Below, piece after piece: positions 34,165-46,077 of a stretch of 64,000 bases of DNA; positions within the stretch are counted from its first letter, which is position 1; each line of letters starts with the position of its first letter. The position numbers and the translations under genes were made by a program. The notes under the pieces are model-generated. The model did no database searches. It was not told the DNA's origin and saw nothing but the letters and a program-made list of their open reading frames with translations. The DNA comes from Hevea brasiliensis (Eukaryota; Streptophyta; Magnoliopsida; Malpighiales; Euphorbiaceae), in NCBI RefSeq assembly GCF_030052815.1, contig NC_079500.1, positions 5,850,298 to 5,914,297 on the forward strand, given 5' to 3'.

Positions 34165-34728
34165 TGTCAGGCCTCAATAGGACAGAGCTAGACAAGGGCT
34201 TCTTAATCCCACATCGGACAAGAAGGGGGTCGATCCAAGGGACAAGTGCGGTCTGTCACGCAGCATATTAGTGTCTGGCGAGCAATGTGAAGAATCTTGG
34301 CAAGGCATTTCTGAGGATGTCTACGTGCGACAGTGGGCGAGTGCTTTGGCTAGTTAGTGGCCAACTTGCTGCTTAAGTGTTTGCGTAAGGCGAGCATAAC
34401 AAATGGTGTGTGGGCTCCTATGTGCGAGGGAGAGTGACAAGTTGCGCAGGGAAGCGACGTGAACACACGCAAACGAGGACATTTGCGGGATTAGGTGGGG
34501 GAGAATGTAACGGTTCGGTGGTTCTCCACTCCGATTCTTAGCAGTTGGCAAGGTCGTCACAAGCTAACTCTTGCTCTATGGAGCTAACCATTGTGAATCT
34601 ATACAGGCACGTGCGAGAAACCTCGAAGATGCTTATTATTTGGGCCTCAGTGAGCTTGCCAGATAGGGGGAAGGCTGGCCTAGGGGGACCTAGGCACCGT
34701 ACGGGGCCAGAACTCTTGTCCCGTGACA
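34165..34728 (+). repeat. TRIM-array LTR, right end of array (564 bp)
   Basis: Starts TGTCAGGCCTCAATAGGACA and ends GTCCCGTGACA. It lacks a roughly 13-bp GCCCTGGCCAAGG segment present in the other copies. No PBS follows, so this is the terminal LTR of the array. Confidence 0.85.
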
Positions 34729-34801
34729 TGTGCTCTTATCCATTCTCTCACATCCTTTAAATTAGGGTTCTGAAGGATTTCTGATACCTGTTTCCAAGTT
34801 G

Positions 34802-34846
<45 letters not shown>

Positions 34847-35396
34847 CATCATTTTTTTCTGTTTCTCCAGTCTTTTGCATCTATCAAATATTCATGTAAA
34901 ATCCATTAGACTTGTACTTTACATGTTTCTTTGTCAAAGGATTGAAGCCTTGCTCTTCCTTTTTTTTTTTTTTTTTGTTTTTGATGAAAGATAGGAAAGC
35001 TTTGCTTGGTTAGTAGGGCTATAGTCTGGCATTTGACTATTTTGAGACATTTTGGTTCTCCAAAGAAAAAAAATGGAGATATTTTTCTTCGGTGCCATGT
35101 GTAATTACGTTTGTCTCACTTTCTCTGCCTGATGCTTCTAGTTCATGGCTTGTATAGTATATTAGATTAGGTACTAAGTTTGGTCTAACTTTATATATGG
35201 ACTTGTTCTGAAACTTTGGGTTTACAGGATAAAAAATTCTATTATTATATCGTCTTTCTGTTGTTGATATTGTTGCACCTGGAATAGAGGTGTTTACCTA
35301 GACTTTGTATAGTGTCTGGATCTCTCCACCTGTCTTAAGCTTGTGCGTCAGATGCTTAACAATTTTTAGTATCACCGAGATTCTTCCCTTTTTCAG
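34729..35396 (+). other. relic of the last UGGT intron
   Basis: Unique-looking T-rich DNA between the array and the last UGGT exon. It contains (TA)n at about 34808-34841 and a T-tract at about 34960, and ends in a good acceptor (TTCCCTTTTTCAG at 35384-35396). Confidence 0.55.
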
Positions 35397-35549
35397 GATC
35401 TCCCAAACTATGCTCAGCATAATGTACCCATCTTTTCACTTCCTCAAGAATGGTTGAGGTGTGGTGACACCACGAAGCCCAAGGCAAAAACTATTGATCT
35501 TTGCAATAATCCAATGACAAAGGAGCCCAAGCTTCACGTGACTGCATAA
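35397..35549 (+). pseudogene. UGGT: UGGT 3' exon remnant
   Basis: It reads [20 protein letters not shown], then a shortened segment, then [18 protein letters not shown], followed by HVTA and a TAA at 35547-35549. This is the conserved end of plant UGGT beyond the GT24 catalytic core. The Trp/Cys-rich stretch after QEWL is about four residues shorter than in the family, and the true C-terminus with its acidic tail and ER-retention signal is replaced by unrelated sequence. It has the same strand and order as the 5' exons at 15091-25955, with about 1,000 residues of coding sequence missing between them, so it is the far end of the same dead gene. Confidence 0.88.
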
Positions 35550-38012
35550 TTTTAATTAAAATATCTTTAAATATTAATTATTATTAAAATATTAATATAA
35601 CAATGGGCAATTAAAATTTGGTTCGACTTAAAGTTTAAGGAATACAAAACTCATAACTTTATAAGGACTAAAATGTAAAGCCAATAATAAATTTCATCCA
35701 TTAAAATTACTAATCATAAAATGGTAAATAATCAGAACATATTAATTTTAGAATATTTTCTTTAATTAACCTTTTTCTTCATCTAAAAGACTACTTTTTA
35801 ATTGTTTAATGTTTTGTTTATTTTACAGAAAATGTTTTTTTTTTATTTTTTTAATATTTAAAATATTAAAAAATAAATCAACAAGAAAATATTAATATTA
35901 TAATCAAATAATAAAAAATATTTCTCATATAAAATTTATTTTTTTACAAAATAAATGGATCCTAAATTAATATTTTCTTTGGTAAATTTTGGTATGATCT
36001 ACTAAATTTATTTGATTCAAAGTGACTAATAATTTATTTTAATTCATATAAAACTTTAAATAATCAGAATTTAAATAATTTCATGAAATTAAAATTTTAA
36101 TTCAATGCTCATAGTTGGTTTGTAGGAAAATTTTATCAAATTTAATTATTTATTCTCAAATTCTTAAAAAATAATAATAAATAAATAAATAGATTTATTT
36201 CACCAACAAGAAAATGAGAAAAATTTGTAAATGGAATTAAATATAAAATTTAGTCTAATGTGATAAAAAAGAATTATTATAGATGAATCTATTACTGTTA
36301 GAAATATTAAATGTAATAAAAGAAAATAAATTTTTAAATAAATTAATAAAATTAAATAATTTAAATAATAAAATTAATATATAAATGATAAATACTTAAA
36401 TTTAATATATAAATATTTTTTTATAATATTTATTATTAATTAGTATATTATTAGCATAATTTTGATTTAATAATATAAATAATATGTCTGGTCTCCATCG
36501 TGTCCAACCTCAGTCCACACTCTTGGCATTGAATTGGAAATCAAATCTCTCAAACAACAACCACAAACTAGATTTTATTTATTGCTTAGCACAATAAATT
36601 CGTCCTTTTATAAAATATTAAACTTTAATTTTAATTAAAATTCAAAATTTTCATTAAATATTATAAAAATAAATATATTATATTTATATTAATTTTTTAA
36701 AAAATAAAATATACATATTTAATTATCATCTCCATGTTCCAATAAAATATACAATCCCACAGATTCAATATTGTCATATTAAAAAATCAACAAATTTTAT
36801 TAGATATAATAATAAGTCTAATAATAAAAATTTTATGTTTAATAATTGAGTATTGTCTGTAATTATTTATAATATTTAAATTTTTGATGTTATTAATGAA
36901 TTTATGTTTTTATAAAAAATATTTAAATTAAAATTTCAATTTTTTTTAAAGTAAAGACAATTATGAAGTGTTGGGAAAAATAGCATTTTTCATGTGATAA
37001 TAATTATAATTAATAAATATAACTATATTTCATATGCATATTTTATTTTAATATTTCACCTACTTTTAAAAGCTAAAATATGGTTTTTCTGTTTCATGTA
37101 TGTTAATTTTTTTAATTTTTATGTGCTCTAAATTTTTTAAATAACTTTAAATTTTTAAAATTGTTTAATTTTTAAATTTAAGATATTGTAAATATGATTT
37201 TGATTTGGATTAAATTTAATAATTAAAATTAATTAATAATATCATATAAATCAATTAATTATTACTGATTAATTATATTAAATTATTTTTTAGTGGATGG
37301 AAGGCAATTAAGTGATTCTTGATAATACATTTTTACAAAAATTGAATGATTATAAGAAAAATTAAATTATTATGTATGCAAATGCTTAAAAAATTGAATG
37401 ATTCACACATGAGATATAAATGAATGGATCATATTCTAGCAGTGATTCTTTTCACTTGAATAAAAACAATACATGTTACAGTATGTGACAAATTGATTAT
37501 GGTTGTAACATCATATATTAATATTGGAATTATGTGGGAAAGAGAGAGAGAGAGAGAGAATACTTGGGAGGTGAGAAGGCAGCCCATATTATATATGGTC
37601 CTCTTCTCACACCCCACCACCATGTCTATTCCTCATCTTATCACTTAAAAATCAATCAATGCAAGGATTTCCAATAAGCCTATTCCCCTGAAATTAAAAC
37701 ACCCCAATTTCATTTCCAACAAGGCATTATTCTCCATCTCTCTCTCTCTCTCCACCTTGCTTAACTTGATTTCATCAAATGATTAAAGGCATATTACCCA
37801 CTTGATTGGTATAAGATTCGAATTCTCATTCTCTCAATCTCTTGGTAAAAAAAAAAAATAAATAAATAAGAGGACCATCTTCTTCAATAATATACCTTGA
37901 AGAAAACCTTCCCTTTCCTAGCTTTCCTTTCTGGCCTTGCCATGCCAAGATATCATCTCTCTCTCTCTTTCTTTCTTCCCAAGAACATAGCTAGAGTTGT
38001 TGGTTTTCAAGA
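35550..38012. other. AT-rich intergenic DNA and AKT2 5' flank
   Basis: 35550-37400 is very AT-rich with nothing identifiable. 37543-37559 is a (GA)n tract. 37737-37753 and 37957-37978 are CT-rich tracts immediately upstream of the AKT2 start, as in plant 5' leaders. TATTATATATGG at about 37588 is a possible TATA element. Confidence 0.5.
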
Positions 38013-41000
38013 ATGGAAATGAGATTAGCACCAAGTAATGATATTAAGCTGCCTTCTAACATGAAGAAGAGTTGCAAAAACCACCATGGAGAAACAGAAA
38101 CTACTCATCATCATGAAGAATATGATACATCTATTTCTCTTTCTAGCTTGTCCAAGATTATTCTTCCACCTTTGGGTGTCTCTAGCTATAACCAGATTCC
38201 TACAGAGACTAAAGGCTGGATCATATCTCCTATGGATTCAAAATACAGGTATTTCCCACAACTTTTACCTCCATTTTCTTCACCAATATTAACACTATCG
38301 AACGGTTCTAATATAAAAATTAATATTAACATGAAAAATAAAATACTTTCATATCATAACTACATGACTTTCGATCATTAAGCTTAGTTTTAATTCTTTT
38401 TTTTTTTTTATCTTGTTTCATCCTCATCTTCCAAGGTGAAACGAGATACTAGCTGATACATGAATGAAAGGTTGTGGTAACTTTGCTATCCAGGCATGCT
38501 CATAATTTTCCAGTTAGAGAAAATTAAGTTACAACGACTGTATTATAATATTATCATAATCAACATCAAAATCTATCTATCCAACATATAACGATTATAT
38601 AGAATAATTTCTTGTTTAATTGTTGTTTGTATATGAATTATTTTCTACAACCTGCAATTACATATATCAGATAGAATAATTTCTCGCTTAAATATATTTT
38701 TTTAGAATAATAGAAATTATTAAAAATTATTTTTAAAAAATTAAAATTCTTAAAACCTTTTTAACAGTGTTTAATGGGTACTTTTCAACTATTGAGTGGA
38801 CATAATTTTGTTTTTTCTATCAATTATTGTCGGTTGGCAGAATTTCATCTGCTTTTTGAAAAATCAGTCAGACATACAATGCTCACCTAAAACACTTTTG
38901 TTTTTCTTATAAGAAACACACCTAAAACATTTTATTCGTAAGGAAAATGACTCCTTCCACTTAAAAGGAAATTATTTTTTATTTTTTAAATTTTTATAAT
39001 TTTATTAAAATATGAAAATATTTATATATACATAATAATAATATAAATACATAACATTAGTTCATTATGATAAATAAATAAATTTTAAAATTTTATTATT
39101 ATTATTTATTGCAGGTGTTGGGAGTCATTTATGGTGCTGCTGGTAGCTTATTCAGCATGGGTATACCCATTTGAAGTAGCATTTCTGAGTTCATCTCGAA
39201 ATAAAAGGCTATACATAGCAGACAACATTGTTGATCTATTTTTCGCCATTGATATTATCTTAACTTTCTTCGTTGCTTATATTGATTCAAGAACCCAGCT
39301 TTTGGTTCGCGACAGAAGAAAGATTTCTATAAGGTTAGCAATTTCCTCCACTTCTTTAATCATCACTTATTCATTAAATAGATAAAAAAAAATACTTGAA
39401 AATTTATTTTCAAAAATAAAATTCATAAACCTGAAAATGGGTTTTCTTCTTTCTTTTTTTTTTTAATTTTATAATTTAGATTATTTTAAAATTAAAAAAT
39501 TTATAAATAATAGAGAAAATTATAAACAATAAGTCTAGGTCTACCAAAGTCCACGATATGTCTCCACCAGAAACATTCTGGTAGTTTGCTGATCTTATCT
39601 CATTCAAAAGAAGAGGAAAAAAAGAAAGTTGATTATGACATTTTATTTACAGTTAATTATAAGATGAATAGGATGTGATTAAATTACATTATGGGGAATT
39701 TATAATTTGATCCCTGAGTTTTACCCTATATTATATTTTTAGTATCTAAATTTTGAAAAATTAAGTATTTAATCCCTTTAATTTTAATATATAAAATAAT
39801 TGTCCCTATAATTTTAATATTTAAAACAATTACATCCATTGACAAAATGACTAAATTGTTCTATATATTAAAATTACAAAGAATAAAGTGTGATATAATA
39901 TTAAATTTAGAGACTAAATAATTAATTTTTCAACTCAACTCAACTTAACGAAGCCTTTATCCAAAAAATTTGGGGTTGCTTATATGGATTCACTTTATCC
40001 ACTCTAAACGATTTTGAGTTAAATACTCAGAAATGTGTAATGCTTCTAGGTCATGTTATATTAATTTCCTCCAAGTCAATTTAGGTCTATCCCTTTTTTT
40101 CTTTCTATCCTCTAACCTAATGTGCTCTACTTATCTAACTGGAGCCTCCGTATGTCTACGCTTCACATGACCAAACTAAAACCTCCATGAACATTCTCAT
40201 AACCTTGCCTATCACTTCCTACATGTCCATTCAAATCTCCACCAATAAAAACATTCTCTTCATTTGGTATGCTTTACATTACATTAAATCATCCATATCT
40301 TCCCAAAACCTTTGTTTAGTCTCACTATCTAGTCTTATTTGTTGGGCATAAGCACTAACTATATTTATTGTTTCTCCTTCTAGTACTAGCTTTACTAGTA
40401 TAATTCTATCTCCTACTCTTTTCACAGCTATTACAGCGTCTTTCAATGTCCTGTCTATGATTATGCCCATTTCGTTTTTATTTTTCTTCTTTTCGGTAAA
40501 TCACAGTTTGTACCCTGAATTATCCACTTCCTTGCTTTTCTCTCCTACCAATTTAGTCTCCTGAATGCAAGCAATATTCACCATTCTCCTTTTCAAGGTA
40601 TCCACAAGCTCCATTAATTTTCCTGTAAGTGATCCAACATTCCAAGTACCAACCCTGATCCTCCTCCTATCCTGTTCCTTTCTAATTAGTCTCTTTCTAT
40701 GATATCTTCTATTATTTTCTATGTTTATTTTGTGTTATGTTCTACTATTTGTTCTACTATTTGTCCTATGGACTAACTTTTTTAACCACACCCGTTCATG
40801 ATGTGGAAACCCTTGCTCACTTAACACCACACCTTAGCGCCGGTATGGCGCGTCGCTTTCGGTGAACGCCCTACACCCTTGCATAATTCTCACTACACCC
40901 GGATTCCGATATAGCTCATCGTAAGTACAGGATGCCCCAACGTTTATATCATTTGAATCTATATCATAAGGTGTGACGAAAAGTTGTCACCTACTGCAAC

Positions 41001-44000
41001 CCTCCTCCTTTATCCGGGCTTAGGACCGACTAAGCGCAAACTACTTAGGCGGAGTTTAAACAATTAATTTCTCAAAATTTAAAAAATAAAATGTAATATA
41101 AGGTAAATCTAATTATAAATTTCCCTTACATTATTACACACCCTTATTATAACCTTTTGTTTTAATGAGAAAAGAATCTCTCAATGAATAATTTAGACTT
41201 TGGCTTTTCTGTCTTTTTTTTCCTTTTCTTTCTTCTGTTTGTTTTTTCTTTTTTTTTTTTTTCCTTTCTTTATCCTACATAATTATTTTTTTTAATTATT
41301 TCTTGACCCACCATAGGATTAATGGCTCTATTTTCTCTATATAGCATCAGGCACATTCTTGCCATTTCTAGATTGAGAATAGAACCATCTAATCATTCTT
41401 CTTTCTTTTTTTGTTATGAAAAGTACATAATACCAATTGGGTTCAAACTGATCTTTGAGAATATGCTACGTTTCACAAGACTTGAAAGAAAGATTTTGTT
41501 GTGTTAGGTAAGGAAAATTTTTAATATTAGAAGAATCAATTGGTGTATTTAGTTGCATTGGAATATGAGTATAATTTACAATAGAAGGTGTGTTTAAGCA
41601 AATGGAGATGAGCATTGAGTGGCGTGAGTTTCATATGTAGGTACCTATCAACCTGGTTCTTGATGGATGTGACATCAACTATCCCATTTGAGGCTTTGGG
41701 CTACTTGTTCACAGGCAAACAAAAGATACAACTCTCTTACTCCCTTTTGGGAATCCTCAGATTTTGGCGTCTCAGGAGAGTTAAGCAGCTCTTCACTAGG
41801 TACCCCCACCATCTTCTTAATCAACTTAATTTTTAGGACACTTGACCCCAACAAGAACACATACAACAAAAATGAAAAATAAATAAAAAAATTCTATTAT
41901 GTGAGCTTAACTTTCTCCTTTTTTTCTTCATTTTTTCGCAGGCTGGAGAAGGATATAAGGTTTAGCTATTTCTGGATCCGATGTGCTAGGTTACTGTCTG
42001 TGAGTGAATCTTTGGTTTGCTCCCACCTAATAAATCTTGTTGAAGCCTAAATTTTGCATACAAATGTGATGTGTGTCTATCCAATTTTAGAGGAAAATAT
42101 TTCCCTTGTGAGAGAAAAACAGTATAAAAAGAAAATGTTTGACAAGGAATGAGCTTTAACTCGGTAGTGCCTGAAATCATCTCTAAAATTGTAACGTCTC
42201 GAGTTCTAGTTTCAAGCCAAATTAAGCTAAAAAAAAAAAAGAAAATGCCGCCAATCACTTGTTGGATAAAGAAATACCTAAAGTCACTTAACCAAACTAG
42301 CTTTTTCATGTGTGCAGGTCACACTGTTTCTAGTGCATTGTGCTGGGTGCCTGTACTACTTGCTAGCTGACAGATACCCACATCAAGGAAAGACATGGCT
42401 AGGTTCTGTGAACCCAAATTTCAGAGAAACGAGCCTTTGGATTAGATATATTTCAGCTTTGTACTGGTCCGTAACCACCATGACCACAGTTGGTTATGGT
42501 GACCTTCATGCTGTGAACACTGTGGAAATGATCTTCATTATTTTCTACATGCTCTTCAACCTTGGCCTCACTGCTTATTTGATTGGTAACATGACGAATC
42601 TAGTCGTGGAAGGAACTCGTCGTACCATGGAATTTGTAAGTATAGTTCATTTATGTTCCTTTGCTAGTGGAAGTGAAATGGTAATGGTTCATGATGGAAT
42701 TGTTGGCCAATTGTGCAGAGGAGTAGCATTGAAGCAGTATCAAATTTTGTGTGCAGAAATCGCTTGCCTCCAAGATTGAAAGAGCAGATTTTGGCTTATA
42801 TGTGTCTGAGATTTAAGGCTGAGAGCTTGAACCAGAATCATTTGATTGAACAATTACCAAAATCCATATGCAAATGCATTTGCCACCATTTGTTTTTGCC
42901 AACAGTGGAGAAGGTTTATCTTTTCAAGGGTGTCTCAAGGGAAATACTGCTGCTTCTGGTGAGGACCTATAATCTTCTTCTTCATCATCATATTCAAACA
43001 CTATAGTTTCATACAAGATCATAAGCATTTTCCATGTAAAGCTTCGAGTTCTTATTTAAAACACTCAAGCTAGACTCAAAGCAGAATGGCATGGATGAAT
43101 TAGGTCGCAGAGATGAAAGCTGAGTACATTCCACCTAGAGAAGATGTCATCATGCAGAATGAAGCACCCGATGATATTTACATAATTGTATCTGGAGAGG
43201 TAGAAATTATTGATTCTGATCTGGATAAAGAGCGAGTATTTGGGACTCTGCAGTCTGGAGACATTTTTGGAGAAGTTGGTGCACTTTGTTGCAAGCATCA
43301 AAGCTTCACATTTCGAACCAGGACACTTTCACAACTCCTGAAGCTCAAAAGCAGTGCTCTGATAGAAACTATGCAGACCAAACAAGAAGATTATATAGCT
43401 ATAATTAAAAACTTCCTTCAGGTCTCTGTTAGTAAATTTAATGTCAATTACAGAATTTCCTCTAAATTTTTGTTCCTTGAGAGGTTATTGAAGGTTTAAT
43501 TTAATATGTTCCATTGCAGCATCACAAGAAGCTCAAGGATTTGAAGATTGGAGAATTTCTGACTGAGGGTGGAGAAGAAGATGGTGATCCAAACATGGCT
43601 TTCAATTTGCTGACAGCAGCTAGTGCAGGCAATGCTGCTTTTCTTGAAGAACTTCTAAGGGCAAAATTGGATCCTGATATTGGAGACTCTAAGGGAAGAA
43701 CCCCATTGGTATTCTCCTATATATCTAACCATATTCATATTCATAATTTGTTGAACTTAATTAAGAATGAAAAAGGAAATATTCAACTAATTTGTTAATC
43801 ATAATTGGCTTCTTCCTCAACAATTTCTTGTTTTTCCTGCACAAGAACTAGTTTATTGAGAAATTTTGTGATGCACCAGCACATTGCAGCCTCAAAAGGG
43901 CATGAGGACTGTGTCCTGGCACTCCTTAGACATGGATGCAATATACACTTGAGAGGTAATACACGATTCATAATCTCCTAAACCCAAATTTGAAATCTCT

Positions 44001-44853
44001 TTTTCTGCCAATGCTTTTTCTCCTGTGACCCTAAATTGTATTCCATCAACACAGATGTTAATGGAAACACTGCTTTATGGGAAGCATTATCATCAAAGCA
44101 CCAATCTGTATTTAGAATTCTCTATCACTTCGCAAATGTTTCTGACCCTCAAACTGCTGGTGATCTTTTATGCACTGCTGCGAAACGGAACGATCTGACA
44201 ATGATGAAGGAACTCTTGAAGCATGGGCTAAACGTCGACTCAAAGGATCGCCAAGGGAAAACAGCAGTACAAATAGCCATTGCACAGAATTATGTAGGCA
44301 TGGTAGACTTGCTAGTAATGAATGGTGCAGATGTTTCTGCAGCAAACAGAAGCGAGTTTTCTTCGACAGCTTTGAAAGAAATGATGCAAAAGAGAGAAAT
44401 TGGACACAGGATTACAATGCCAGATACTGTGACTAGTGATGAAGTGATTTCGAAGATGAATCAAGAAGAGGAAGAATGCAACTCCTCCGGAAAATCCATT
44501 GGATTGAAATATATAAGGGTGAGCATATATAGAGGCCATCCTCTGGTTAGGAAAGAGAATTGTTGCAGGGAATCGGGGAGATTGATCAGATTGCCAAATT
44601 CAATAGAGGAGCTCAAGAGCATTGCAGGTTAGATTTCTGCTTTGAATATCAAAAATTCTTTTTCATGAAAACTTGTTGTGTAGCAAATTTCCTTACTTCG
44701 TCAATCTCTTGCTGTTTTATAGGCGAAAAGTTTAGATTTGATGCAAGAAATGCCATTGTAACAGATGAAGAAGGTTCAGAAATTGACTCTATTGAAGTGA
44801 TTAGAGATAATGATAAGCTTTTCATAGTTGAAGATCCAAATTCCTTTATGTAA
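38013..44853 (+). CDS. AKT2: AKT2/3-type Shaker potassium channel, 11 exons, 838 aa
   Basis: Exons: 38013-38248, 39115-39333, 41641-41799, 41942-41999, 42318-42635, 42719-42958, 43104-43421, 43520-43708, 43880-43955, 44055-44627, 44723-44853. They sum to 2,517 nt in one open frame with GT-AG borders. Product: plasma-membrane K+ channel; AKT2 is the weakly rectifying phloem channel for K+ loading and circulation (family knowledge). Seen: cytosolic N-terminus with [17 protein letters not shown]1-S3 (about 80-175); Arg-rich S4 ([14 protein letters not shown], about 190-202); pore with TTVGYGD (about 280-286); S6; C-linker; cyclic-nucleotide-binding fold (about 400-510); ankyrin repeats (about 535-700); C-terminal KHA domain ending [21 protein letters not shown]. 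The N-terminal and pore-region motifs distinguish it from AKT1, KAT and SKOR. Intron 2 (2.3 kb) holds a LINE insertion. No lesion seen. Confidence 0.95.
39934..41057 (-). mobile_element. internally deleted RTE-type LINE in AKT2 intron 2
   Basis: Read on the minus strand: a GC-richer 5' untranslated region from 41057, an endonuclease start (40661-40279), then an abrupt jump to the LINE 3' end (about 40260-39934) finishing in GTTGAGTTGAGTTG. The RT domain is absent. Flanking direct repeats AAATAATTAATTTTTCAA (39916-39933) and AAACAATTAATTTCTCAA (41058-41075) match at 16 of 18 positions and look like the target-site duplication of target-primed reverse transcription. It lies antisense to AKT2 and well away from the splice sites. 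Confidence 0.85.
40279..40661 (-). pseudogene. LINE endonuclease (EEP family) fragment
   Basis: Minus-strand reading: [19 protein letters not shown], then [10 protein letters not shown] (with the conserved active-site Glu of the endonuclease/exonuclease/phosphatase fold), a TGA at 40503-40501 where the family has Trp, then [20 protein letters not shown] and [10 protein letters not shown]. The frame stops after about 63 more residues. Similar fragments are often mis-annotated as craniofacial development protein 2-like in plants. It is not functional. Confidence 0.82.
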
Positions 44854-46077
44854 CCAAAGATTATTAGTGACTTACAATCTATTTGGATCAATCCAGTTAA
44901 ATCTCATTTATCTTTTTATACCTCTGTAAGGGTATAGATAATGAGTAATCTCAAATTTGATTATTGATGGTTGACTAAATCACCCACAATTATAAGCAAA
45001 ACTTTAGAAGAGCTATCTAGCTTTCACTAAAGATCCATTCCAACAGTCAAGTTAGAAAACTAGAAGCTTGACGAAAGATAACTCACCATTCCTTACAAAA
45101 TTAGTGTAACACAGTTTTAAAAAAATGTTTTGGGTGAAATTAGATATCTCCATTTTAATTACATCATTCACAAATATAGATTAATCATCATAGAAATTGA
45201 ATAAATATAAATTATCATTGCACAGCTCTCCATTTGATCAAGTTAAACAGCTGCATTTAAGGGAAGAAATAAAACAACTACGGAAATGACTTTCAAATCA
45301 ACACTTGGCTTACTACAGAAATGACTTTCAAATCAACACTTGGCTTACAGATACTGTGATGCTTATGCCAGCTCCTCTTTCTACACATTGAACTTACAAC
45401 TACATAGTTTTAAAATCAAAAGGTATAAATGACATGCTTGGTTTGCCATGTTTCCCAATGCAATTCTACAAATACAATGAAAATTTCCAAGAAACCAAGA
45501 ATTGAATTCAAAACAGGATTGGTGTAAATTTACAATGCCAAGATAGATCAAAAGGATTATTGACCTCACATTGTGCTCGTTTAAAAAAAAAATCTGGGCT
45601 TTATTTCCCAATGCATCAAGAATATTTTTATATATATTCTATAGGCTCTCTCAAATATAAGGCCGTAATGAGAATCAATTAATCTTCAAATTGTCACCCA
45701 TCTTTAAGAAAGTTGCTAATGTATTGATAGCTACAACCTTCTCGAATAGAAGATGCTAAGTTTAGATTTCCCTTTCCCAATTTGTCCATATAAAACCCTC
45801 ATCTATCACAGGAGTGCCACCACCATTTGATAAAAAATCCACAATGCACAAGTGAATGATGAGAAAGGGTCAATACCAGAAAGATCCTTCCATCATCCAT
45901 GAACTGAGCAAAATTCCTATATCAGGCAATCGAAAGACCTACTTAAAACTGCTGTTTTAGAGGCCAATCCAGTGCATAAAAGCGACTAACTGATTTACAT
46001 TTGACATGGTTGCAAAGAGCAGAAGAGGCCTGGCATGCAGCAAGTATGAATTTGAAAATTGCATTCTTAAAACCTAT
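44854..46077. other. 3' intergenic region between convergent AKT2 and SHMT
   Basis: Holds the two 3' untranslated regions. No further gene seen. A 31-bp direct repeat is present at 45283-45348. Confidence 0.6.
45283..45348 (+). repeat. 31-bp direct repeat, two copies
   Basis: GAAATGACTTTCAAATCAAC onward occurs identically at 45283-45313 and 45318-45348 (period 35 bp). Confidence 0.9.

Larger units (their letters stand above)
28577..34728 (+). mobile_element. tandem LTR-INT array of a TRIM-like retroelement, split by a hAT insertion
   Basis: Order: LTR 3' part (28577-28813), INT (28814-28929), LTR (28930-29506), INT start (29507-29588), hAT insertion, INT remainder plus partial INT duplication (33346-33470), LTR (33471-34048), INT (34049-34164), LTR (34165-34728). 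Complete LTRs are 577, 578 and 564 bp, beginning TGTYAGGCCTCAAT and ending about CCCGTGACA. Both uninterrupted INTs are exactly 116 bp and contain only TGGTATCAGAGC (PBS) at one end and a purine tract GGGTGGRGGAGAG (PPT) at the other. There is no coding region. Repeat period is about 693 bp. Such multi-LTR arrays arise by unequal recombination between LTRs (family knowledge). Confidence 0.88.

Noticed and set aside
28577..34728. Cassandra-type TRIM (LTR with embedded 5S rRNA)
   Set aside because: No 5S promoter box or 5S-like sequence was recognised in the LTR.
42149..42370. ORF covering AKT2 intron 4
   Set aside because: It overlaps real exon 5 in another frame and contains a poly-Lys stretch from an A-tract.
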